Shown here in pieces: positions 34,399 to 45,852 of a DNA stretch of 64,000 bases. This DNA is from Lepidodermella squamata. Taxonomy: Eukaryota; Gastrotricha. Below the pieces are notes generated by a model. That model saw only the letters and a program-made list of their open reading frames with translations, was not told the DNA's origin and searched no databases. The position numbers and the translations under genes were made by a program. The DNA is taken from NCBI GenBank assembly GCA_047495785.1, contig JBLDXI010000081.1, positions 35,582 through 99,581 on the forward strand, in the 5' to 3' direction. How positions within the stretch are numbered: position 1 is the first letter of the stretch; each line of letters opens with the position of its first letter.

Positions 34399-35735
34399 TT
34401 ACTTGGTCATTAACACAATCACAACGACATCGGTCAACACAGTGATGAGGAGAATGAACCCAAAAACGATACAATCAATCAGGCGAATGAGGCTCATATT
34501 CATGAAATTAGGTTTAATGCCTTGAAACCGCTTCCTACCCGCCAAATCGCTAGCAATGAGGCAATAGATGGCGCAAAACACAGCTATCGCTATTTGACCG
34601 GCTAGGAATATCTAAATGTACGGAATTTCCGCAGATTTCGGTATTGATTCACTGACGGCCGATTGCGAGACTGCATAGGCCAGTACAACAGTTATGCAAA
34701 ATGTTGGCCGATCCGGTTGTTCAGGCGGCATGAAACCAGCAGCGATCAGAACCAACTGTAGGCAGATATTCGGGAAAAATATTGTCAGCAAATGAAATCC
34801 ATAACGGCGCTCGAAGTCGAAGCTAAATCGTAGTGCTGAATAGGTCAGCTCATCATCGCTGTCGTCCAAAACGTATTTGGCATTGTATGATTTCAAAAGT
34901 CACATCTCACTCGGGTTTATGAACTCCGCATAGTTCACTGTTTCGATGCCACCATTCTGGAACAGATATTTTGTTATCCGTGTGGTGAAGAAGGATTCGA
35001 TCCTCATGCCACATGTTTGCTTGTCGAAGGGAAAGTTCAAAAAGCAGCGAAAATCATATTGTCAATCACAGTGTTAAAATCATAACTAATGACCTTAATT
35101 TTGTTGAATAACACACAAGAAATAAAAAACTGCGATGTATTGACATACTTTAGACTACAAAGTGATTTGTAAGCGCCTTGCAGGAACATTGTTACTTTGC
35201 CATCGTTGTAGTACACAACATTAGCTTTCTTGCTTAAGCTTGAAGGAAAATGCATTGTTGGGTTGGGAAAATTTCAAGTAAAGCTTGCAAACCTTTCAAT
35301 ATTTGACTCTTCGAACGCATTTGTGTGAGTGAAGATAGGCGTCCAAGTCTCCGAACCTTTCATATCGACGGCTCTTATATGGGAATAATTCGAAATGTGC
35401 TGCCAGGTCGCGCATGGGTGCTTCCAGCTGATAGCAAACTCGCCGTAAAGCGAGAACCTGTTAACATAATGACAAATTATAGAAATTCGTATGTGCAATA
35501 TTTACGATTGTTCGTCTTCGTTAATTCCTCGGAAATAAAATGGCGACAATGATGCGTAAACGAGCGTAGTTTCGCTGAAGTTAGCGGCAGGTCGAAGGTG
35601 TTGATCGAGGCCACATCTTGAGATCAGGAGGTCTCTTAACCCACGAATATCCGGTCTAAACAACGGCATCTCCTCGTCTAGAGTTTCAGCTTTCGAATAC
35701 GCCAAATAGGCTGTAAGGATTATCAGCAACATCAT
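34399..35735 (-). pseudogene. Cys-loop receptor pseudogene G
   Basis: All four exons are present (35735-35506, 35457-35293, 35238-35149, 35040 to 34399), and the first three are intact. The last has three lesions. The exon 4 acceptor reads CGCTG where all paralogs have CGCAG. The Trp codon of the PSEMW motif has become TGA (near 34902). A Leu codon in TM3 has become TAG (near 34611). A protein ending before TM1 is the most that could be made from the spliced frame. Very similar to E in exon 4, so decay is recent. Confidence 0.88.
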
Positions 35736-35780
35736 CTGGAAGTGTCCGTCTTTCGTTTGATGCGGAATCTGCCTGAATAT

Positions 35781-35857
35781 CTGTCTAGTGATCGGTACCG
35801 AGTGAGTAAACATCCGAGATCCATTTCCTCACAAATCTCCGGACTTGGGAAAATCAC
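35781..35857 (-). promoter_or_regulatory. Shared upstream element of receptor pseudogene G
   Basis: Family block (GATCGGTACCGAGTGAGTAA, then CAAATCTCCGGACTTGG) about 50 bp above the start. It has a small insertion in the GTAAATA core. Confidence 0.45.
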
Positions 35858-37028
35858 ACATGCACGGAAGCATACTTACGAACCATTAATTCGATTGAAT
35901 GATATAAAATATAAATTAAATGGAACATGAAGAAGTAAATCACTCGCTTTCCTGGTTTGCTGAAATGGAATGCGATATTTACTCAGCGGCTGATTAAACG
36001 TCGCTTCGGATTATCATGTATAATGCGATGAGCACACAGGAACTAAATGAGAGGATCTCGCCATTTTACTTCGCGCTATTTCATCAACAAACGAGTTGGT
36101 TATATGTTAAGCAATGAAGAATGAGTCGTAATTTTAACTAGAACCGCCTAGCTCCTAGCTATTTCCTTGATCGCGGTCCTATTCTGCCTCACTGCTGTGA
36201 ATGCTGATGCAGATTTAGGGCAACCTAGGAGAGATTTTAAGCCTTCGAGAGCCTTTTTTGACGAGCCGTAATTTCGAGCATAGTATTTGCGAGGGTGCAC
36301 ATTTTTACAGCGTATTCATTTTCATTATTAGATGCTGAATTTCGGTACTCGATTATTATGTGGTAATGAGGACAAAGGGCGATTAATGAGCCGCAAGAAC
36401 GCAAGAAAATTTCAATCCACATATTTTTCTTGAGAGGCAATTTCGGCGTCACTAAGGCTCTGAAGTCTGAGGTAAAGTTAACACGTTCAACTTTCGCATG
36501 GGCATAAGGTCAAGATTTCACTTTTGTAAAGAATAGATTTGAGGTGGGATGCAAGCTTTGAGCGCTCTCTAGTTCCCTGGAAATTTCTTGAAATTTTTGA
36601 GACTTATGGTCAGCCAGTCAGAGCTCGTTACAGTACACCAGAGAGCGAAGTAGGGCCGCAGAACTCGCAAGGATGAGGAAAAACGACGTAATGGTGCTGC
36701 TTTGGTCGTTGATTGAGTTGACTGTGCGGACCGATTGTATTGGTTAGAGATCCCTATTATTCCTAGAGGCACTTTGCTCTCTGCAGTACACGTTCAGGGG
36801 GACAAGAAAAACGTGTACCCAAAGTCCGAAAGGTGTATTTTTGCAAGTCAAAATTACCTTGTCAGTTCATAATTGGGACCGGCCAGTGTACTACAGAAGT
36901 GTACTATGGCGAGGTCTGATTGTAGCCTGGTATTCAAGGTTCTTAACGCTTTCTTGAAACACTAGAGGCTAGAAATCTTCTACAAAACATTTCACGACCA
37001 ATATTTGCTTCGAAAAAAGTCGCATTAT

Positions 37029-38582
37029 TTACTTGCTCATTAACACAAGCACAACAACATCAATGAGAAATGTGATGACGAGTATAAACGCAAAAACGAT
37101 ACAATCAATTAGCCGAATAAGGCTCATTCTCATCAATTTAGCTTGAATTCGTCTGAACCGCTTCCTACCCGCCAAATCGCTAGCAATGAGGCAATAGATG
37201 GCGCAAAGCACAGCAATAGCCATTTGGCCGGCTAGGAATATCAGTATATACGGTATTTCTGCTGATTTCGGTATCGATTCGCTGATGCTCGACTGCGAAA
37301 CTGCATAGGCCAGTACGACAGTTATGCAAAATGTTGGCCGATCAGGGTGCTCAGGTGGCATGAAACCAGCAGCGATCAGAACCAGTTGTAGGCAGATATT
37401 CGGGAAAAATATTGTCAGCAAATGGAAACCGTACCGGCGTTCGAAGTCGAAGCTAAATCGTAGTAGTGAGTAAGTATAGTCTCCGTCATCGCTTAGGTCC
37501 GTTACGTAGCTGGCTTTGTATGACTTCACTAGCCACATTTCACTCGGGTTAATGAATTCGCCAACGTTTGCTAATGTAATGCCCCTATCTTTGATGAGGT
37601 ATTTTGTTATCCTTGTGCTGTAAAAAGATTCGATTTCCATGCCACAAGATTGCTTGTCGAATGGGAACTTCAAAAAGCTGCAAGAAAAAATGGTGATCAG
37701 CAATAGACAGTAGGGTCATAAACTGCTATTTTATCTGAGCTTGAAACTACAAGGAATCTCTATCACTGATCCTACTTCCCAAATCTAGCCCGGAGTATAT
37801 CCTAACCCTAACCGTAAAGCTCAAGCTTAACCTAGCCCGATTCCATTGCTCTTAGATAATAACGACTAAGCTCAATGGTGTTTTTAGCCCTAACCTGATC
37901 ACAGCTCTGGCATTTTTGAAACCATTACTTAGGCTTTGAAAAGGTTAAAATATGAATTTCTCTACTCACTTGAGGCTGCAAGTTGACTTGAATGTAGATT
38001 GCAGGTACATTGTTACTTGGCCATCGTGGGAGTACACAATCGTGACACTCTTGCTCAAACTAAGGTCAGATGTAAAACTATCGAATGGCAAGATTTCAAA
38101 ATTTGCTTCAAAACCTTTCAATTGTCGACATTTCGAATGCATTGATATGAGTGAAGCCAGGCGTCCACGTTTCCGAACCCTTCAAATCGATGATTTTTAT
38201 GTGTGAATAGTTTGAAATGTGATTCCAGATCGCACACGGGTGCTTCCACGTGAGACGAAGCTCGCCGTAAAACGAGAACCTGGGAATAGATAGAATTAAA
38301 TAGATATTCATAGTAGAAAACGGATAATTATTACGATTGCTCGTCTTCGTTTATGCCTCTGAAATAATATGGCAATATTGATACATGAATGAGAGTAGTT
38401 TCGCTGAAGTTAGCGACAGGTCGAATGCGTTGATCGAGGCCACATCTTGAGACGAGGACGTCTTTCAACTCGCGAGCATCCGGTCTGAACAACGGAATCT
38501 CGCTGTCTAGGTTCCCAGCTTTTGAATAAGCCAAATAGGCCGTAAAAATGATCGAAAATGATAAGTGGTAATGATACATCAT
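37029..38582 (-). CDS. Cys-loop ligand-gated cation channel subunit (paralog H)
   Basis: Four exons (38582-38335, 38279-38115, 38059-37970, 37677-37029) give 383 residues. Signal peptide MMYHYHLSFSIIF. Cys-loop FPFDKQSC with 13 residues between the cysteines. The Lys/Asp-rich turn before TM1 differs from the other paralogs (TDLSDDGDYTYS). TM2 has Asp -1', Leu 9' and Glu 20'. TM3-TM4 loop about 20 residues, ending MRMSLIRLIDC. The 292-bp third intron contains a short CCCTAA telomere-like tract (near 37800). Intact. Confidence 0.88.
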
Positions 38583-38648
38583 GTAAAAGAGTCCGGCTCT
38601 AGAAGTATCTACAGACGATTTGCTTCTACTCGTGCGAATGTCATACGT

Positions 38649-38724
38649 AGCTAGTGATAGGCGTTGAGTAAATAAACAACCTGTACCAATCTCCTGTCAA
38701 ATTTCCGGACTCGGAAAAAAACAC
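38649..38724 (-). promoter_or_regulatory. Shared upstream element of receptor gene H
   Basis: Family block, F/H variant (GCGTTGAGTAAATAAACAAC, then CTGTCAAATTTCCGGACT), about 65 bp above the start. Almost identical to the copy above F. Confidence 0.5.
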
Positions 38725-39220
38725 ATGCACGAAAACAGGTATAATGAAGCAGTGGTTTTGAAACATTTGCTCTGCGCCATTCGCGCTCGCTCGCCAGATC
38801 GGTAAAACGGAATTCGATGTTTGCTCAGTCGTTGAAATGAAAACCACGCAAGACTGTTTTGCATCGAATACAGTATATAGGAATATCGATTGAATGGTAT
38901 TTTTCTGTTAGACGCTCGATGGATTGTCGTGTGAGGGCTTCGGATTATTACAGGGAACGAAACTTGGGCTCCAATGGAAGCTCACACCCAGCCGCGTTTA
39001 GAATTATCGACAATTGTCTCAATCTCCTTTTCGATTTTCCATTTCATTTGCGAGTTCTTTTTGAGCAATTTAAAAAATTCTAAAATCACGACAAATTACC
39101 ATCTTTTGCATTGAATCAGACAGAATTTTTAGCCTGGGTGAAAATTGATGCTTTGATGCAAACAACCAAGTCGTATTATATCCATCTCCATTGTGTGACC
39201 ACTTAAAAGTCCAATCCAAT

Positions 39221-39494
39221 GCGCACGCTGATTGGTCAATCGATCGTTGCTATGACTCCCGGATGAAACATGTTGGTCGTGCGATCCATAAGATTTTTTT
39301 CAACAAGTGTTTTTTGCCGCAGCAATTTACCACCATTAATATAGAGTTTACGCTCGTGGTCAATGGAAACCGTGCAGAGGGTGTGGCAAGGTCATTTTTT
39401 GCATAAATATAAAATAATTTATTAGTGGATCGCACGACTAAATTGTTTCATTCCGGAGTCATTAGCAACGATAAATTGACCAATCAGCGTGCGC
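39221..39494. mobile_element. MITE with long GCGCACGCTGATTGGTCAAT terminal inverted repeats
   Basis: Left arm GCGCACGCTGATTGGTCAAT, then CGTTGCTATGACTCC and GTCGTGCGATCC, is mirrored inverted at about 39427-39494 with a few mismatches (arms of about 70 bp). The core is AT-rich with no open frame. No clear target duplication seen. Confidence 0.8.
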
Positions 39495-40112
39495 GCCAAA
39501 GTTCAACTTACCAGCGGTTCCACAATGCTCCTGGCAAATTTCCGGCCTTTCAGCTGAATTGAAAATTTGCCGCCATTCATTTTTTAATCAACGATGATTT
39601 TTTAAATAGGAATCGAAACGTGCAAGAGCCAGCTTAGAGTAACACATCAAAATTTCTGTCCGGGATCAAAGACATATTAAAATTCATGAAGGATATGATC
39701 CCAGCTTCAAAATGATATATGACTCAAGTGCCTAACTCAATATTTTCAAAACGACGTTTGGTGTGACACATCTCCGAACGAGCCCTTATAACAGCGCATC
39801 TCTGTCATTCACCGTTTCACCGAGCCATATGGAATCATCGGAGAGGACAAATAGGGAAACACTCCACTTCTTTCACTCCAATTTCGCGCAATCCGATTAG
39901 ACAAATGCAAGCTGTATTAGATTTTATTCTACTTCAATGCCATTGCAAATTGCTAATGCACCTATAAGTTACTAATAATTATTTCATCAAGCGGTCTTCA
40001 ATTAGGCAAATGTTCGAATCACACCAAATTTAAGCTGCAGTTAGAGAGTGTGGATCAAGAGAAGTGCGCGGTTCACTTCAGAAATGCGCACATTCAGGTT
40101 CATCGAACATGT

Positions 40113-40880
40113 TCAGGCAAGGGATGCCATCGCGGAACGGCGCGATAGGCGTTTCCCATGAGCTATGCACATTCATTTCGCGAAATTCACAAGTAAAGAA
40201 GGAAATAGACGTAACTCACCTTCCCAAGCTGAAGGCTCCGCTTCGCGTAATCGGCGATGTTGACGCTGCTGAACTATACTAGATAGTATAACTAAGCCTA
40301 GCCCACATATTATCAGGTTACTTTGCCGACCACTTGGACAGCGCTGGGCAATGCAACTAGAATTGGCAACAGTGGTTTCGTTCAGACAAATAGCAAATTT
40401 GGGTGCTGCAATGCCTGCTAAATTCCTATTCGCACCTCTAGCCAGCAACAGTCGAAGCATCTCAGCTTGCCTAAATGCAGCCGCATACATCAACGCCGTC
40501 AAGCCATCGTCATCCTTGGCATCGATATCGGCTTTGCGATCCAGCAACAGTTCAACTACATCCAAGTGACCTATCGCAGCAGCATAAATCAACGCCGTCC
40601 TGCCATAGAAATTCTTCGCCTCGATATCAGCGTTGCGATCCAGCAACAGTCTAACTATTTCGACTTGCCCACTCCAAGCCGCATTAATCAAAAACGTCCT
40701 TAATGTAACTTTGTGTAGCCGGGTGTCATTCATAGAGCATTCGCTACAGTTGAGTGCCTTGAGATCGCGCCAGTTCGGGTCGAACATGCCGCCAGTGGAT
40801 TCGTCTATCTCTGCAACAATTTGCCGTACCAGCGCCACATCGTCTGAAACGACTGTCACATTCCACAACTGCTGGTACAT
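40113..40880 (-). CDS. Ankyrin-repeat protein (ANK2) fused out of frame to laminin-G gene tail
   Basis: Exon 40880-40220 begins MYQQLWNVTVVSDD, shares the N-terminal region and three to four ankyrin repeats with ANK1, then diverges. After SNLIICGLGLVILSSIVQQ (a possible membrane helix) it reads through a duplicated copy of the last exons of the neighbouring laminin-G gene, but in a different frame (RLREAEPSAWEG instead of the STLPITQSGAFSLG frame). The shared donor at 40219 and acceptor at 40163 would add about 16 unrelated residues before a stop at 40113, for 236 residues in total. Homology to the laminin-G 3' end continues through the 3' flank (39930-40270 versus 45830-46230). A chimeric gene or decaying duplicate. 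Confidence 0.7.
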
Positions 40881-40929
40881 TTCACTGACCTGGTACTTGT
40901 AAGAAGAAATTGAAATTTCGCATCAAACT

Positions 40930-41742
40930 AAGCGAAAAGAGATCAAACAAAAAGGAAGTAAGAGCGGGAACAGGCTGCTTAGACATAAAATTTAAGATCG
41001 CAAGTTCTCGACTAACCATCATTATTCATTATGAAGACCAAATTTTAGGTGGATTTAGGGTGAATTAGAGATTAGTACTTGGCCTGAAAAACCTCACTGG
41101 AACAAATGCAAAAGCTTTAGGATCGGGCGGCAACATCCTTCCCCAGCTCAGGCGGGTCGGGAAACAAAATGAGAGCGAAGTACAGGTGCGAAGGGTGCGA
41201 ATTACAGGGGCGAATTACTCCGAAACCCCAACCGGAGAAAGGCTGAAACCACATGGGGGACGCTTTGGTTTCTTCGGCTGGGTCCTCGAAAACAAGTAGA
41301 AACAATCGCTCGGCAAGGCGAACTCAGTCAAAGACCGAAGGGGGGGGGGGGGGGCCTTTTGTTGATTTTCCTTTTCTCCTATGATTGAGGCTAGAAAACG
41401 ATACAGAAATAGTGTTTCTGTATGCCTGTACAATACAGAAACACTTTTATTAAGATGGACTTTTTATTATCGCATTTTCCTATATAAATGGCGTACAAGA
41501 CCACTTTTTCCCGCACTTTCTAGCTATGTTTCTCCGAGTTTTTAGCAGATACAGAGGAGAAAAGCAATCTCGGATTTACTCAGAATACAGAAATACTTTT
41601 CTTGTACGAATGACTGTATGAATCGAGGTTCCTCAGGAACCTCGATTCATACAGTCATTCGTACAAGAAAAGTATTTCTGTATTCTGAACCATCCAAGAT
41701 TGCTTAAATCCCAGCCAGTATCATCTTGTATTTATTCTAATA
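40930..41742. other. Intergenic with homopolymer and hairpins
   Basis: No gene supported. It contains a 15-G run (41340-41354), a short hairpin AGTGTTTCTGTAT (41411-41445) and the long palindrome described separately. Confidence 0.6.
41580..41688. repeat. 109-bp near-perfect palindrome
   Basis: Two 54-bp arms are exact reverse complements around a single unpaired C at 41634. The outer bases TCAGAATACAGAAATAC mirror GTATTTCTGTATTCTGA. Transcribed, it would fold into one uninterrupted hairpin. An adjacent smaller hairpin (41411-41445) uses a related TTTCTGTAT/ATACAGAAA stem. Confidence 0.95.
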
Positions 41743-43515
41743 CAGTGCTCCCTCGATAAAAGCACTGGGTCGGGAGCCAGACGCGGTCTTTAAACAAGGG
41801 AAAGCTATAACGAGGGCTGTAATTGAATGCAGGAGCTAAAAAATAGACCGTTTCTAAGTCTTAAGACAGTTGCCATAGCAAAGCGCTAAAAGAGACGGAC
41901 ACAGATTATGTGTAATTGCAAAATTTGCTCGCTGAAGGCTGTTAAACAATAACGCGATGAGTCATAAATTCGTCGACAATTTTTCCTTTCCTTAGTTAAG
42001 GCGTGATTTGACTGGTTAGCCATTGTTTTAACTCTGATTTTCAGTCCTGCCTGGGATTAACGAACTCACTATAAAAACAGAAGCTGGAATCGCATTATTT
42101 CAATGTACTTCAATTCGCCAGCTAGTCTGATTAAAATCGCAAAAAAATTCATTCAAAATCACAGCTTAAACAATTAATCACCTTGGTCAAGATTGACCAG
42201 AATACTTCTGAATAAATCACCAGCAAATTCAGCCTAACCTTCTCAAGACAATGCAGCGTTCAATTCAGAACTCATGCTTCGCCTAAAATTCGTAGAATTA
42301 TTTAAAAAAAAATACTAATTAATATTAAATTTGAAAAAATTATGATGAAATATGTATTTTCGATAATTTTTTCGCGGTTAACCTGACTTTTTCTTTTTTA
42401 AATTCATGGCATTCACGGACCAATTTCAAGGCATAAGACGTGCGTTTCCGTCAAGAGGGTACGATTCGATAGGTGTTTAGTTTGAATGGAATAAATTTGT
42501 ATCTTCTCAGGCGTGATCTGATTTGCATTCGACTGGCCTATTAGGATCAGAGCAAGGTACAAAATCGGGCAGAAGCTCCCGCCGCCCCTCCTCGGGATGT
42601 TGCGATTTTCAAAGTCAAAATCGAATGATTAACAGTTGTGAAAAAAAAACCCGGAAAATTGCCAGGGCGTTGAGCAATGAAATTGTAGAGTAGTGGCAGC
42701 CAGTTTCGTGGTAGATCAGGCCTATAGACTATCGAAAATCGGCTAATAATTCCGATAACTTAGGACAACTGGAACGAATGAAAACGATCTAATTTTATGA
42801 GAATAAATCCACGTATCGGAATTAAAATCAATCTTAAAACAAGGACGTGATTCTTCATGATTACGCAACACAGCCGGGAACAAAATAGGGGAAAACTTTC
42901 TTAAAAAACACGATTTATATCCTAATTTGATCATGCTAATAATGCCGGTAAATTTCAAGAGATTTTCTGGCCGGGAAAAAGCTAAAAAAATGAAAAATAA
43001 GGGCAATCCAGATGAGTCTTTTAGTTTTGATCAGCAATTGACCTGAGGAAAAATCTGCAAATCAAGAAGATAGAAGATTGACGGGCATTCTTATAGTTGG
43101 TGAAATGAATTGCTGATTTTGTCTGATAAACTGGCGTAATTTCTGATGGAAAAGTTTAACGAAAAAGCAAGACGACTCGCAGCACGACTTGAGTGGCAGC
43201 TAATCCACGCACTCTGTTGCATAATCACAGTCATTTCAAAGCCACAAGAACAGCTTAATGCACTGCTTATCTTTCAACTCGTTTGAACTAACCTTGAAAT
43301 AACTGGATCTCTCAAAACCACGACACCGCGCCGCTATTAGGTTTCCAGGAACGCTTTATTATTTTAATTTTTCACGCTTAATTCTTTTAATTTATCGAAT
43401 AATTATTTTTTGTTTAATTAAAAATTTACAAATAATTTATTTAGCAGGGTCCAAAATTACGGTCTATAAACGAGGGAGTTCTTTTAAGGAGGGTGCCACT
43501 AACGAGGGAGCACTG
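41743..43515. mobile_element. pogo-like non-autonomous DNA transposon with TA target duplication
   Basis: Ends are CAGTGCTCCCTCG in inverted orientation (41743-41755 and 43503-43515), each flanked by TA (41741-41742, 43516-43517). Additional CCCTCGTTATAG-type motifs lie just inside both ends, a pattern known from pogo/Tigger elements. The 1.75-kb interior is AT-rich with no transposase frame. The right end lies next to the SP2 stop codon. Confidence 0.82.
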
Positions 43516-43517
43516 TA

Positions 43518-45469
43518 TCACTTTTTGAGCTGTAATCTGTGTGGAATTAACCCGCGGTTGGTAGCATTTCCTAGAAAACTTACAGGTCTTCGCTGCTGAG
43601 TTGAGACGCAAGAACCAGGCTGGGACCAGGTTTCGTTCGGGAGGCACAATATAAATGCATTTCCTCGAATCTCGGAATTCAGGATGCATGTTATGTTTCG
43701 GTCGGCTCCGAAGCTCCACACGTACCCGTTTCGTATCGTAGGTGGCGGTCCACACTCTTGATAGAATGGTCTTTTTTAGAAGAATAGAGATTGACTGAGA
43801 AATTTTGTCACCTAATGCTTCACATCTACCAGCCGCAGACCAGTTGCCGTTTGCTTGGCATTGACTTGTTCCCTGTCCAACAATTTTGAAGCCCGGATTG
43901 CAGACCAATGTTATCGGGAACAAGTAAGAACTTGATGTGTTGGAGCTAGTCCAATATCCATTTCTCACTACAGGGACAGGGCCGCAGTCTTGATCTTACG
44001 TATGAAATATCTTAGTTAAGAATACTGGCACGAGATTTATACTGCTGAAAACAGCTGTAGTAGAGTTTATGTTTTCATCGTTTTCAGATTCTTCTTCCAG
44101 TTGAAAATTACTTTACTTACTTAGCGGGATACATCTTCCGTTGAACACCGGTAGCGGTTGAAATGGAGGAAAACACGAAGCAATCCAGACAGGGGATGAA
44201 TAGGTATAACCAGGGTTACATTTCACGCTAACAGCCGCTCCTCTTTCCACTGCAGTTCCAGGCATCAAAACTTCGCCGGTATCTTGCGCAGTTTCTGGGT
44301 CCACACGGGTTACAAATCCTGCCGATACGTTAGGCACAGGACAAGACTGCTCGGGAGTACCTGTCTGGCTGCGAATGTCAGTGTTGTCCGAGATCCAATC
44401 GAGAACCTTGCAGACTCTGCTGTAGATGCCAGGAGTGTATCCGTTGCATGACTCATCGCCGTTCGAAATAATGCCGAGCAAGTAAATCCGTCTCGATTTC
44501 AAACACATGAGAGGGCCCCCAGAATCCCCGAAGCAAACGTCGCTGTCATCGGCGGCAAAGCACATCTTCGAGTCGGTGATGGTGACCGGACGAGAGCGGC
44601 CGCGGGAATATTCCAGCGAGCAGTTTGCGTACGATCGAAATTGGAGGTCCAGCTTCCTCGGGATCTCAGACAGTCTAGCTGAAATATGACAGAATAGTAT
44701 TAGTTTATGCAGCAGCGCTATGATTCTAATTTTCCTGTCTGGGAGGCCTTGGAATCCTTCATCAGTCAGAACAAACATACTGTAGGCAAAATGACCCCAG
44801 CCAACAGCAACCGCTGAATCGCACCCGTCGATCGAATTGTCGGTAATAGAGTAGGCTCGGCACATGGTAGCCGCGTCCGGCAAGCAAATCGGGTTGATCT
44901 CTTGAGTGAATCTACGAACAGGGCTCATCAGTCGCAAAAGGGCGAAATCAAAGTCGTAGAAATTCCGACTCCCATTGTACAACGGATGGACTAAAGGAGG
45001 TAGCGATACGAGAGATTCGTAAGAGGCCGTCTCTGCACGAAAACTGATATTATGGCGACCTAGCATGGCTTTAATCCTGTGAAAAACACGGATCAGAAAT
45101 AGGACCGATAAACAGAGGAGAACAAAGCCCTACAATATCGGGGTTTCTCCAGCATTCCAAACGCAATGAGCAGCTGTAATCAGCCATTGCTTCGAAATGA
45201 GAGAAGCTCCGCAATAAGAGGCTGACGCCTCGCGGCTGTTGTAGATTTCAAGAAAAACCTTGAAAAACTCATGTTTGATTGATTTCAGTATTTACAATGG
45301 AACAAACCAGCCATGGGTAGTCGTTCGGTCCTGCTGGGTGGCTGCCAGGGCCTCGCGATTTCGCCATAGCAGTAGGGTTCGCAATACCGCATCCGGTGAT
45401 ATCTTGAACATCGACCTCTCCGCCAACCAGCACAAGGTTGACGATTATAAAAGCTGTTAGGTGGCGCAT
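43518..45469 (-). CDS. Trypsin-like serine protease with three CCP/sushi domains (SP2)
   Basis: Six exons (45469-45308, 45258-45134, 45076-44781, 44678-44121, 43988-43812, 43756-43518) close in phase to 518 residues. Signal peptide, protease domain with LITAAHC, FDFALLRL and GDSGGP, and Asp in the specificity-pocket position (SDVCFGDS), so trypsin-like. CCP modules begin CPVPNVSAGF, CGPVPVVRNG and CGPPPTIRNG. SP1 lacks the middle one, so one exon was gained or lost. The C-terminus after the last CCP (SVSFFV in SP1, VSFLGN here) is extended to the TGA at 43518-43520. The pogo-like element starts two bases later, so the original 3' UTR has been displaced. Confidence 0.88.
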
Positions 45470-45846
45470 TTCTCAAGTTTTACAAGTGAAGCTGACATAC
45501 AGCTGCCAGCAAAGGCTTGAAAAAACCTTATTCGTGTGCGCGTTAACGTGCTGCTTTATTTTCGTATATTATTAAGTTGTCATTCGCGATTTTTTTCTGT
45601 TTCTCGTATACAGTATGGGCATAATTGTTGAGGGAGTGTGTGTTCACGCCTCCGATTTTCATATACATCTTACATCGGTGGATAGCCCATAATAATGGCT
45701 CTTTCCTTTTTTAAGCCTATGGTCGGATCCTCATTTTAGGGCTTTTGTCACCAGTATTTCATTCCGCCGCAATTTCGATCGGGTTTGAAAGCTCTGTAGG
45801 CAATCCGATATAAGGCAAAAGCAAGCTAAATATGTTTTAAGTATTC

Positions 45847-45852
45847 TTTATT
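45847..45852 (-). terminator. Poly(A) signal of the laminin-G gene
   Basis: AATAAA on the minus strand, about 145 bp after the stop codon at 45996. A degraded counterpart lies in the duplicated tail downstream of ANK2. Confidence 0.55.

Noticed and set aside
15690-36030. CRISPR-like regular repeats among receptor flanks
   Set aside because: Spacing is irregular, units are duplicated gene flanks, and this is a metazoan genome.
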